From Rhodoferax sp. (GTDB lineage: Bacteria > Pseudomonadota > Gammaproteobacteria > Burkholderiales > Burkholderiaceae_C): DNA of 64,000 nucleotides. This document shows positions 1 through 8,004 of this stretch, piece after piece. Each line of letters opens with the position of its first letter. Position 1 is the stretch's first letter. The position numbers and the translations under genes were made by a program. The notes under the pieces are model-generated. The model was not told where the DNA came from. It was given only the letters and a program-made list of their open reading frames with translations, and searched no databases. The stretch spans positions 1 to 64,000 of the forward strand of contig JAUXWC010000262.1 in NCBI GenBank assembly GCA_030685025.1, given 5' to 3'.

Positions 1-2
1 GG

Positions 3-1214
3 CAATCGACCCGGCCGTATCGAGCCGCGCATGCGAAAGCGACGACCCAAACCCTACCCGTGGTTAAAGGTTTCGCGTGCCCATGCTCGCCGGAAAATCA
101 AGATACATGGTCACGACTGGGAGCCAAAGTAAGTGCCATTCGCCTTAACCAGGAATTGGCCAGCATGCTGGTGATCTCCGTGCTGGAGCAAAACACCCTG
201 CGCACCGCCAGCTACGACACGGTCAACGCGGACCTGGAAGCCACCATCAAGACGGTCAGCGCGCTGACCAAACGGCAGAATCTGTCGGAAGAAATTTCCG
301 CTTTGAGCGAAGACCACCGTGTGCTGCACGTCACCGAAGCGGCGGCCCTCAAGCTGATGCGCCAGGATCGCTGGAAAGAAGCCCACCAGATGCTGTTTGT
401 CGACTCCTATGTGCTGGCCAAGAAGGTCTACGAGATCAACAGTGAGACGGCGGTGGGCGCCTTGACGGGCGAGCTGGCCAGCACTGCCGAGCGCTTTGAC
501 AGGCTGCGCCTGGCGGTTCAGGTCATGCGCGGTGCTGCCCTGCTGCTGTTGCTGTGGGTGGGGTCGATGTTTTCGCGCAGATTGCGTGCCGAGGTCGCGC
601 AGCAGGCGCGCTTGCGCGAGGAGATTGCCGCGTCCAATCTGGAACTGGAAGAAAAAGTCCTCAAGCGGACCTCTGAACTGGAGGTCGCCAACCGCCAGTT
701 GGAGGCCTTGAGCGCCACCGATGGCCTGACCGGTCTGGCCAATCGCCGCAAGTTCGATCTGGAGTGGGAGGCCGAGTGGCAGCGCGCCGTCCGCCAGGGG
801 CTACCGCTGGCGGTGGCGATGCTGGACGTTGACCAGTTCAAGGCCTATAACGATCACTACGGGCACCAGGCCGGCGACCTGTGCCTGCGGATCGTGGCCC
901 AGACCCTTGGTGGCCTGGTGCAGCGATCCGGCGAACTGGCGGCGCGCTACGGAGGCGAGGAATTTGTCGTCATCCTGCCAGGCCAGAGCGGCGCCGAGGC
1001 CTGTTCGGCCATGGAACGCATTCGCGCCGCGATACAAATGCAGGGCCTGCCGCACGCCAAGGCGGCGGTGGCTGGCGTCGTCACGGTCAGCATCGGCGTG
1101 GCCTCGCGTGTACCGAAACAGGGAGAAAGTTCGGCCAGCCTGGTGCAGGAGGCCGATGCGGCCATGTACCGGGCCAAAAACCAGGGCCGCAATCGGGTGG
1201 TGTTGGCGTCGTGA
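3..1214 (+). CDS. Diguanylate cyclase (GGDEF), possibly cut at its 5' end
   Basis: Makes cyclic di-GMP from two GTP at the inner membrane. Counting from the GTG at 60: a helical sensor-like region (about 25-150), one hydrophobic segment (about 157-172), a coiled coil (about 173-215) and a C-terminal GGDEF domain with the active-site motif GGEEF at 298-302 and the metal/substrate motif DVDQF-x4-DHYGH before it. The product-inhibition I-site RxxD is replaced by RSGE. The frame stays open to the left window edge, and a second N-terminal membrane segment expected for this layout is missing, so the true start is probably outside; GTG at 60 is the only plausible start inside. It converges with the ATPase gene downstream. 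Enzyme class is clear; the signal sensed is unknown. Confidence 0.85.
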   Translation, partial: QSTRPYRAAHAKATTQTLPVVKGFACPCSPENQDTWSRLGAKVSAIRLNQELASMLVISVLEQNTLRTASYDTVNADLEATIKTVSALTKRQNLSEEISALSEDHRVLHVTEAAALKLMRQDRWKEAHQMLFVDSYVLAKKVYEINSETAVGALTGELASTAERFDRLRLAVQVMRGAALLLLLWVGSMFSRRLRAEVAQQARLREEIAASNLELEEKVLKRTSELEVANRQLEALSATDGLTGLANRRKFDLEWEAEWQRAVRQGLPLAVAMLDVDQFKAYNDHYGHQAGDLCLRIVAQTLGGLVQRSGELAARYGGEEFVVILPGQSGAEACSAMERIRAAIQMQGLPHAKAAVAGVVTVSIGVASRVPKQGESSASLVQEADAAMYRAKNQGRNRVVLAS

Positions 1215-1247
1215 ACGGGAGTGCGTCGGCCCAGCCCACTGGCCCTT

Positions 1248-1264
1248 GATGCTTGACAAGCATC
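1248..1264 (+). other. Small perfect hairpin after the GGDEF gene
   Basis: GATGCTT and AAGCATC form a 7-bp inverted repeat around a 3-nt loop, 34 bp after the GGDEF stop. It has no T-tract, so it is at best a weak or factor-assisted terminator between two convergent genes. Confidence 0.3.
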
Positions 1265-1321
1265 GGGGCGCTTCAAGCTTGGCTCATCGCGTACCGGCTG
1301 GAACGCATCGGTCGTGCCGCT

Positions 1322-2563
1322 TCACAATCGATCCAGCGGTACCGCCCACAATCCGTCGCCAAACGACAGTGCCCGGTCCCCGTCATAGAGCACGATGCCG
1401 GTTGAGAATTGCGGGCCGGCGACCTCTTGCAGTTTGCGAAGTCCTTTAAAGTCGCTTTTCTGCACGCTGGCGGCGGCTTTGACCTCGATGCCAAGCACCT
1501 CGCGTAGCGGGGACTCCAGCACAAAATCAACTTCGTTCTGATCCTTGTCACGGTAGTGCGACAGGAACCAGGCCTCGGGTGTGAGGCTCAACAGCTTGCG
1601 CAGCTCGCCATGAACCCAGGTCTCCAAGGTGGCGCCAAAACGTGTGCGCTGGGTCAACACCAACTCAGGCGTCAGGCGTGTCAAAGTGGACTGCAGGCCA
1701 GCGTCCAGGAAGTGCAGCTTGGGCGTCTTGATCAGGCGGCTGAGTTCGTTGCGGCTCCAGGCAGGCAGGCGGCGCACCAGAAAGAGCTTTTCCAGGATGC
1801 CAATGTACTTGTCCACGGTCTTGGCGTTGAGTCCGATTTGCCCGCCGATCTGGCTAAGGTTCAGCAATTGACCGCTAAGCTCGGCGGCGATACTCAGCAG
1901 TTGCGGCACTTGGCTGAGTTGATCGATGTGGGCGATGTCCTGAATGTCGCGCTCAATCAGGGTGCTCAGGTAGGCGCGCGCCCAGGCTTGGCGGCGCGCT
2001 GCGGTGGCGCGTTGCCGCATTTCGGGGTAGCCGCCAGAGAGCACTTGTTGGGTCAGGTCGGTCCGCTCGGGTTGTGTACTTGCGTCCAAGGGCCAGTCTT
2101 GGGTTCGTGCGCGGCTCAAGAAGTCGCTCGGGCGCCTTGCCAGTTCTGAATGCGACAAAGGCAGCAAGGTGAGGATATCGACGCGGCCAGCCAAGCTGTC
2201 CGCGATCTGGGGCAGCGCCATCAGGTTGGCGGACCCAGTCAGCAGGAAGCGCCCTGGGCGCCGGTCTTGGTCGATCACCAGCTTGAGGGCCATCAGCAGT
2301 TGTGGCGCGCGCTGCACTTCGTCGATGATGGCACGGTCCAATCGCTTCACGAATCCCAGCGGGTCGGCTTGAACCGCCGCCAGCAAGGCAGGGTCGTCCA
2401 GCGAAAAGTAGCGCATCTTCCCTTCGTACTGCCGCACCAGGGTGGTCTTGCCGCACTGGCGCGGGCCGTTGACGAGCACGGCGGGCGTGTCTTGCAGCGA
2501 TTCGCGCAAGGCCGCATCCAGGTGGCGTGGGTAGTGCTCGGGGTTGGCGGGGCTGTTCATCAT
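1322..2563 (-). CDS. AAA-family ATPase with C-terminal DUF4143
   Basis: Belongs to the AAA_14/DUF4143 group of NTPases often found in single copy in bacteria; the physiological role is unknown. Visible are a Walker A motif (NGPRQCGKTTLV) near the N-terminus, a Walker B-like IIDEVQRAP, the sensor LLTGSANL, a middle winged-helix-like part (about 230-270), and a C-terminal part with the nuclease-like pattern NEVDFVLE...GIEVKAA. The total of about 410 residues is normal for the family. Two adjacent ATG codons at 2563 and 2560 are the most likely starts; a longer frame reaches 2611 but adds residues unlike the family. It stands alone, convergent with the GGDEF gene. Confidence 0.8.
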   Translation of the reverse strand: MMNSPANPEHYPRHLDAALRESLQDTPAVLVNGPRQCGKTTLVRQYEGKMRYFSLDDPALLAAVQADPLGFVKRLDRAIIDEVQRAPQLLMALKLVIDQDRRPGRFLLTGSANLMALPQIADSLAGRVDILTLLPLSHSELARRPSDFLSRARTQDWPLDASTQPERTDLTQQVLSGGYPEMRQRATAARRQAWARAYLSTLIERDIQDIAHIDQLSQVPQLLSIAAELSGQLLNLSQIGGQIGLNAKTVDKYIGILEKLFLVRRLPAWSRNELSRLIKTPKLHFLDAGLQSTLTRLTPELVLTQRTRFGATLETWVHGELRKLLSLTPEAWFLSHYRDKDQNEVDFVLESPLREVLGIEVKAAASVQKSDFKGLRKLQEVAGPQFSTGIVLYDGDRALSFGDGLWAVPLDRL

Positions 2564-2762
2564 TTTCGCTTGGTGAAGGTGCCGTCTATTTGGGAATAGG
2601 AATCCGTCCAATCGGGATTGAAAGAGCGTCCATTATGGATCGAACGAGCGCTTCCCGCGAAGAAGACGGGGCTATTGCCGCCCTACCAGTCGTGATTGCC
2701 GCCGGTCTTCCCTATCCCGGCGGAAAGCTGCGTCGGGCTTTCGGCCGACTACGCGACTACGA
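2564..2762. other. Intergenic stretch with two hairpins
   Basis: The gap between lepB (ending at 2763) and the ATPase start holds two short inverted repeats: CCGCCGG/CCGGCGG at about 2698-2722 and GTCGG/CCGAC at about 2733-2752. Neither is followed by a T-tract on either strand. They may help end lepB transcription. No gene is seen here. Confidence 0.3.
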
Positions 2763-3431
2763 CTATGACAATGATTGCCAGAATCGCCCGAACCGGGGCG
2801 CCCAGTGGCCCTTGATGTCCGCCGATACCAGCACCCGGTGCGCGTGGCCGATCAGCAGGTGGCGCGGCACGAAGCCGATGTAACGTGAATCGGCACTGTT
2901 GTCGCGGTTGTCGCCCAGCATCAGGTAATGGCCGGCGGGCACGGTCAGCGGGCCAAAGCTGCTGCGGGCACTCACGCCTTGTAGCAGTTGCACGCGGCGC
3001 TGTGTGTCGCCCAGCCGTTCCGTCAGGCGCAGCGCTTGGATGCTGGCGCCGGCATCGGTGGGCTCCAGCACTGTCTGGGGTTCAAGGTAGTCGGCCACTT
3101 GGCCGTTGATCAGCAGCACTTCGTTGCGCATCTCCACCACGTCACCGGGCAAGGCGATCAGGCGCTTGATCAGGCGGGTGCCATCGGTGGGAGAGGAAAA
3201 CGTCACCACCTCGGAGCGTCGTGGTTCGCCCAGGCGCGCCAGCACGATGTCGGTCAGTGGTAGCTTGAGGTCATAGGCCAGGCGATTGACCAGCACCACG
3301 TCGCCTTCGAGCAGGTTGGGTCGCATCGATCCCGACGGGATCGGGTTCCAGTCGGCAACCGCCGTGCGAAACAGCCCGAGGCAAAGCATGAAGACCAAGA
3401 AGCCGCGGTTGTTTCTGAACCATATTTTCAT
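2763..3431 (-). CDS. lepB: Signal peptidase I
   Basis: Membrane-bound Ser/Lys protease that removes signal peptides from exported proteins. One N-terminal membrane segment (about 10-25) is followed by the catalytic Ser35 in the PSGSM box, the general base Lys89 in LIKRLIALPGD, and the C-terminal GDNRDNSADSR box, so all conserved boxes are present. The ATG at 3431 was chosen because AAGGAC lies just upstream; a longer frame up to 3476 lacks this. At about 222 residues with one membrane segment it is shorter than Escherichia coli LepB. It follows the kinase gene by about 138 bp on the same strand, so it may be a second, accessory peptidase linked to this cluster; that is inference. Confidence 0.9.
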   Translation of the reverse strand: MKIWFRNNRGFLVFMLCLGLFRTAVADWNPIPSGSMRPNLLEGDVVLVNRLAYDLKLPLTDIVLARLGEPRRSEVVTFSSPTDGTRLIKRLIALPGDVVEMRNEVLLINGQVADYLEPQTVLEPTDAGASIQALRLTERLGDTQRRVQLLQGVSARSSFGPLTVPAGHYLMLGDNRDNSADSRYIGFVPRHLLIGHAHRVLVSADIKGHWAPRFGRFWQSLS

Positions 3432-3568
3432 GCAGTGTCCTTGTGAGGTAGGGGCACCTTCAGCCGTGCGCGTCACGCATCAATGGCTTCAGGCAGTGAA
3501 TCCATGTGACCGCCAACGAGGTCTTTTGGTTCCCCGCGCGGGGCATCCGCGAGCGTGCTCGGTGCTGG

Positions 3569-4867
3569 TCACTCCAGCACCAGATCCCAGTCCGCCAGTT
3601 GCTGGTTGGTGGCAATCAGGCGGTTGACCAGCAGCTTGATGAAGACCTTGTCGAATTCGCCCTGCAACTCGATCGATGCCTGGCGCAATGCTTCGTTGCG
3701 GATCTTGAAGGCCACCACGTCGGTGCTTGCCACCACGGTGGCGGTCCGAAGACGGTGATTGGACTGGAGGTAGGTCATCTCACCAATGCTGGAGCCACGC
3801 CTGATGGTACTCAGCACGCGTGCGTTGCGGCTGACCGCCACTTCGCCGTCGATGATCAGACAAAACGAGTCGCCGGGTTGGCCCTCACGCATCATGACCT
3901 TGCCACGTGGCAGATCGAACCACTTGCCCAGGCGCAGCGTCTCCCACAGGGCCACTTCAGAGAAGTCGGCGAAGAACGCCAACCCACGCAGGCGTGCAAA
4001 ACGCTCGCCCTCACTGGTCTGGGTTGGCAGGCGGGCCAGGCTGCGGTTGATGGCCAGCAGCGACTGGGCAAAGTCAGTCCAGCTTGAGTAGCGGTCATTG
4101 GGGTGTTTGGCCAATGCACGGGCAACGACCTCGTCGAGCCGGATCGGCAGCTCGGGCCGAATCAGGGACAGCGCGGCCGGGATCTCGGTATGGATGCGGT
4201 AAATGGTCGAATAGGTGGAATCGGCCGCGAAGGGGTTGCGCCCAGTCAACAACTCGTAGACCACTACCGCCAGTGAGAACATGTCGGAACTGGAGGTGAG
4301 CGCTTGCTCCTTGATCTGCTCTGGTGACATATAGGACGGAGACCCGACCAGACCGGCGATCTGCGTGTCCTCACCGCGCAAGGACAGGGCGGTACCGAAG
4401 TCGGCCAGCTTCAGTTCACCGTCGCGCCGGAGCATCAGATTGGCCGGCTTGATGTCGCGGTGTACCAGCCCCTGACGGTGCGCATAGTCCAGCGCGTGGC
4501 AACATTTGAAGGCGATGTCGAGCACCTCGGCCACTGGCAGCAGGTGGTCCGGTGTCGTGAAGCTTGACAGTGTCTGACCGTCGACGTATTCAAACACCAG
4601 GTAGGGCGGGTCGGCCGCCTCGTCGGCATCTAGCAAAGCCACGATGTGCGGGTGGCTCAGGCGAGCGACCAAGGTGGCCTCGTTGTGCAGCAGGCGGCGG
4701 TAGCGTGCCGCCTGGCTGGGCTCGGCCAGCAGTGAGGCATGGGTCTGCTTGATCGCTACCTGGCTGCCGCGAAACCGGTCGTAGCCCAGGTAGACCGTGC
4801 CGCTGGCGCCGCGACCCAACTCGCGCTCAACGCTGTACTTGCCAATGGTGAGGGGATGGGCTTTCAT
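3569..4867 (-). CDS. Ser/Thr protein kinase with C-terminal cyclic-nucleotide-binding domain
   Basis: Hanks-type kinase fused to a Crp-like sensor. The kinase domain has the glycine loop GRGASG (18-23), catalytic Lys40, HRDIKPAN (136-143), DFG (156-158) and the SPEQ activation-loop end. From about 310 to 420 there is a cNMP-binding fold with the pattern GQPGDSFCLIIDGEVAV and GSSIGEMTYL. No membrane segment is seen, so it is probably soluble. Its start lies 30 bp after the stop of the FeeM-PilZ gene on the same strand, suggesting one transcript. The layout implies kinase activity controlled by a cyclic nucleotide, but the canonical Arg of the phosphate-binding cassette is not obvious, so ligand binding is uncertain. 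Confidence 0.88.
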   Translation of the reverse strand: MKAHPLTIGKYSVERELGRGASGTVYLGYDRFRGSQVAIKQTHASLLAEPSQAARYRRLLHNEATLVARLSHPHIVALLDADEAADPPYLVFEYVDGQTLSSFTTPDHLLPVAEVLDIAFKCCHALDYAHRQGLVHRDIKPANLMLRRDGELKLADFGTALSLRGEDTQIAGLVGSPSYMSPEQIKEQALTSSSDMFSLAVVVYELLTGRNPFAADSTYSTIYRIHTEIPAALSLIRPELPIRLDEVVARALAKHPNDRYSSWTDFAQSLLAINRSLARLPTQTSEGERFARLRGLAFFADFSEVALWETLRLGKWFDLPRGKVMMREGQPGDSFCLIIDGEVAVSRNARVLSTIRRGSSIGEMTYLQSNHRLRTATVVASTDVVAFKIRNEALRQASIELQGEFDKVFIKLLVNRLIATNQQLADWDLVLE

Positions 4868-4897
4868 CTGCGGTCGATCCGATGGGCCGCACCGGCC

Positions 4898-6232
4898 CTA
4901 CTCGTCGGCCAGAAACACCGAGGCGTTATCCAGGTCATCATGGGTGGTGCCGGACTTCAGCGCGCCAATGAACTTGCGCCAGGACACGTCGGTTTCGGCC
5001 AGTCTGAAGCCGTAGAAGCCGTGCATGCCATCGGTCTTGCCTCGGACCGCCATGGCGCGAACGATGGAGCGTTCGTCGTTGCCGAGCTGAATCAGCACGT
5101 CGCCCCAGACCTTGGTCGGCAGCGGTGTCTTAGAATGAGCCAGAAAGCCGTACTCCGAGAACTCGACCAGCTTGAGGTCGTAGCGCGTGTTTTGTTCCGC
5201 GCTGGTGATGCTGAAGCTGCCCGGACACTTGATCACGTAGCGCTGGTGCTGGCGCAAGCTGCTTTGATGGTCGGTATCGACGAAGACCGGGGGCAGCAAC
5301 GCCTTGTACTCGGGCAGGCTGTAGATCGAATGCAGCAGCGTCTTCTCGCGCTCATTGAGGTGCTGAAATCCGTGTGTGCGCTGATTGAAGAAATAGTCCA
5401 GCAACTCGGGCGTCATGACCGGATCATTAGTGGTGAAGTAGCGCCGGTTTGGGACCTGAATATTGGGCAGCTTGAGCCGCATGAAGTAGTAGTGCAAGTT
5501 CTTGCGCTTGGACTTGCCGCCATAGACCCGCTTGAGCATGTCAGGTGCTTCGCGCAGGTCCAGCGACGCGCCGACGGCCGGCGCGCCGTTGGCGAAGTCG
5601 TAGTTCTCGACATGGGTTTCGGTCAGCCGGTTGAAGAACAGCAGCGACTCGTACATCTCGATGCGGTTCGGGTTGACCGCAATCACCAGGTGGCGCGTGT
5701 CGAAGTAGGTCGCGCAATACTGGTACATGAACTTCATCAGCGGGAACAGGATCGAGCCGCCGGTGGCGCGGAACCGCGGATGCACCGCCAAGGCCGATAC
5801 CTCGGCAATCTTGCCGGGTTTCTCGCGCACATGTTTCAGGTCGAAGATCGCCTGCAGTGGAAAGCCGAATACGCTCTCCCGAATCAAGGAGATGGTGCCC
5901 ACCACTTCGCCATCGAACTTGGCGCACAAGGTTGTGGTAGTCGGCAGGGCATGGTAGATCGTGACGCGCAGGCCAGAAGGGTCCGGCTTCATGAAGCCAC
6001 TGCCAACGTAGGCGTCGTGCAGCAGCTTGAAGCAGGCTTCCAGCTCTTCCCTGGTTTCGGCGATCTTGAGAACCAGGCGTGGATCGGGCTCGGGATCGCA
6101 ATCAACAAAGGACCGGTAGATGGCAAAGCGCAGCGGTCGGGGCAAAAACGAAAACGCCTTGCGCAAGCTACTGTGCAAGGTGTGCTTCGGCTTCGAATCC
6201 TGCGGCTTCTTCACGGAATCATCCCTGATCAA
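4898..6232 (-). CDS. FeeM-like N-acyltransferase with C-terminal PilZ domain
   Basis: Two-domain protein of 444 residues. The N-terminal half (about 50-250) resembles GNAT-fold N-acyl amino acid synthases of the FeeM type, with a core like AEVSALAVHPRFRATGGS. The C-terminal part (about 325-430) is a PilZ domain with the c-di-GMP signature RQHQR (327-331) and EFSEYG (357-362), matching RxxxR and [DN]xSxxG with Glu for the first residue. This suggests acyl transfer from acyl-ACP or acyl-CoA to a small amine, gated by c-di-GMP. It is first in a likely operon with the kinase and perhaps lepB. Substrate and product are not known from sequence. Confidence 0.75.
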   Translation of the reverse strand: MIRDDSVKKPQDSKPKHTLHSSLRKAFSFLPRPLRFAIYRSFVDCDPEPDPRLVLKIAETREELEACFKLLHDAYVGSGFMKPDPSGLRVTIYHALPTTTTLCAKFDGEVVGTISLIRESVFGFPLQAIFDLKHVREKPGKIAEVSALAVHPRFRATGGSILFPLMKFMYQYCATYFDTRHLVIAVNPNRIEMYESLLFFNRLTETHVENYDFANGAPAVGASLDLREAPDMLKRVYGGKSKRKNLHYYFMRLKLPNIQVPNRRYFTTNDPVMTPELLDYFFNQRTHGFQHLNEREKTLLHSIYSLPEYKALLPPVFVDTDHQSSLRQHQRYVIKCPGSFSITSAEQNTRYDLKLVEFSEYGFLAHSKTPLPTKVWGDVLIQLGNDERSIVRAMAVRGKTDGMHGFYGFRLAETDVSWRKFIGALKSGTTHDDLDNASVFLADE

Positions 6233-6332
6233 GAGGTGTCATCCCCAAAACGCGGCATGACGGCGCATCATAAGCCCAGTGGGCGCGGACCGTGCCGTGG
6301 CCCCGTGGCGCGCGCCGCCGCGCGGTCAGTGG

Positions 6333-7691
6333 CTACTTGTTGCCACTCAGCGATGCGATGCGGCGCTGGGTGTCTTCCAGATCCCGAAAAGGCTTGCCGG
6401 TCTTGAGTGCGGCCTCGTAGCTGCCCAGGGCCGCTTGTGTTTGCGACTGCGCCTGCAACGCAAGCCCCAGGCGGTAGTGGTAGTCGGGGGTTTCGGGAGA
6501 CAGGGCAATAGCCCGGCGCAAGGCGCTGACGGCGCCATCCTTGTCGCCGCGCGCCAGCAAGACGTAGCCCAGCGTGTCGAGGTAGGTGGCCGATTTGGGG
6601 GCCAGTTCGGTGGCGAGCTTGGCCCACTTCAGCCCGTTGTCCAAGTCGCGCTTGCGCTCGGCTGCCAACCACGCGAGGTCGTTGTAGGCGGGGTGAAATT
6701 TGGGGTCGGCCTTGATCGCCTGTTTCAGAGCCGCAATGGCGCCTTCGGTGTCCTGTGCGGCTTGCTTGAGTGCTGCCAGCTTGGCGTGCAGCAGCGCGGC
6801 GTCGGCGCCATGCGCCGTGCCTAGCATCGCCAAATACTCCAAGCGCGCCTGCTCTCTTGCGCCCTGCGCCGCCAAGACGTCCGCGCGCGCCAGCCGCGCC
6901 GATACCAGACTGGGGTTCTGCGCCAGAACCTTGTCCAGCAAAACCAGAGCCTGTTTGGAATCTTTCCCCTTGAAGTGCAGCTCCGCCATGGCCATCAGCG
7001 GCAGCGGGTTGCCGGGCGCCAGCTTGGCCGCTTGTTCGAATGCCACCATGGCGGCTTTGTCATTGCCGGTGGCGACCAAAGCGCGTCCCAGACCAAAGCT
7101 GGCGCCAGGATGGGGCGACTTCAGTGCCGCAGCCGTGGTGAATACGCCCACTGCGTCAGCAGGCCTGCGCTCAGCCATGTAGAACTCACCCAGGTCCAGC
7201 AACGGTGCCGCGATGGCAGGGTTGGCGACCGCGGCTCGCTTGAAGTGCTCCTCCGCGTCGGATTTCTTGCCAACGGCGTACGCCAAGCGGCCCGCCGCAA
7301 TTCTGACCTCGACCACGTCGGGCGCCAGTTTCTGCGCCTTCTCGACAAGCTTCAGGGCCTCCGTCGTCTTCCCTCGGCGCACCGCCACGTCGGCCAATCC
7401 CAGCAACGGGGCCACTGCATAGGGCTCCAGCTTGGCGGCGTTGGCGAAGCCAGCGGCGGCTTCGTCCAGTTGCCCAGCAGCCATGCGCGCCAAGGCCTGC
7501 TCCCACTCGGTCTTGGCTTCTTTCGAGCGCGGTGTACTGACCCAATCCGGGCGCGGTCCCGCCGCGTCCAGGGCATGCGTTGGCGCCAAGCCGCTGACAA
7601 CGGCAGCGCCATGTGCGCTCGGCGCGATGATGATCGCCACTGCGACCATGACGGCGCACAGGCTGTTTTTGTGTAGTTGAGTCAGCTTCAC
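6333..7691 (-). CDS. Exported TPR-repeat protein
   Basis: About 452 residues with an N-terminal signal-like hydrophobic stretch (about 13-30, ending APSAHGA) followed by a long array of 34-residue TPR units rich in the A-x3-P-x4-A pattern. The GTG at 7691 is preceded by GGGAGGAT at good spacing, so it is preferred to an ATG 42 bp upstream. TPR arrays hold partner proteins; no enzymatic motif is present. It is divergent from the first PEP-CTERM gene, and several TPR proteins accompany exosortase loci, so a scaffold role in polysaccharide or surface protein export is a reasonable inference. Confidence 0.75.
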   Translation of the reverse strand: MKLTQLHKNSLCAVMVAVAIIIAPSAHGAAVVSGLAPTHALDAAGPRPDWVSTPRSKEAKTEWEQALARMAAGQLDEAAAGFANAAKLEPYAVAPLLGLADVAVRRGKTTEALKLVEKAQKLAPDVVEVRIAAGRLAYAVGKKSDAEEHFKRAAVANPAIAAPLLDLGEFYMAERRPADAVGVFTTAAALKSPHPGASFGLGRALVATGNDKAAMVAFEQAAKLAPGNPLPLMAMAELHFKGKDSKQALVLLDKVLAQNPSLVSARLARADVLAAQGAREQARLEYLAMLGTAHGADAALLHAKLAALKQAAQDTEGAIAALKQAIKADPKFHPAYNDLAWLAAERKRDLDNGLKWAKLATELAPKSATYLDTLGYVLLARGDKDGAVSALRRAIALSPETPDYHYRLGLALQAQSQTQAALGSYEAALKTGKPFRDLEDTQRRIASLSGNK

Positions 7692-7831
7692 AGATCCTCC
7701 CGATGATGAGCCGCAACGCGCGCCAACCGGCATCCGTTGACGAGGGGGTCACAGTGACCAGTTTCAACTGAGGCGACGAACACCTTGAGGCGCGCCGCGA
7801 GTATGAAAACAGCATTGTAGCGACGGCCAAG

Positions 7832-7849
7832 CTGTCGAGTTCTCTTACA
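7832..7849 (+). promoter_or_regulatory. Putative PrsR-binding box of PEP-CTERM gene 1
   Basis: CTGTCGAGTTCTCTTACA lies 64 bp upstream of the sigma-54 promoter at 7914. Similar boxes lie at the same relative place before the other two PEP-CTERM genes (32016-32033 and 59589-59606, minus strand). Extended by a base or two on each side it is an imperfect palindrome (GCTGT...ACAGC). Its position fits an enhancer site for the PEP-CTERM-box regulator PrsR. Confidence 0.65.
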
Positions 7850-7913
7850 GCGACGCCGGCTCAATCGCCATGCGGACAAGCTATGTACTTGATTTTCATG
7901 GATATTCTGGTTG

Positions 7914-7928
7914 TGGCATGAACATTGC
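7914..7928 (+). promoter_or_regulatory. Sigma-54 (-24/-12) promoter of PEP-CTERM gene 1
   Basis: TGGCATGAACATTGC matches the RpoN consensus (TGGCAC-N5-TTGC) with GG and GC exactly 12 bp apart. The -12 element is 77 bp from the ATG at 8005. Confidence 0.85.
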
Positions 7929-8004
7929 TTTTCTGTGTCCGTTCGCGATGGCTCAATGCCGATGACCCGTCAGCCCCACGCTGATTTACTTCAAGGAGAT
8001 GGAA

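Noticed and set aside
4739..6406. Long plus-strand open frame opposite the FeeM-PilZ gene
   Set aside because: Antisense shadow of a real high-GC gene: no domain match, low complexity, crosses gene boundaries. The same holds for other long open frames such as 13151-14464, 15612-16697, 16645-17859, 20533-21831 and 37495-38862.
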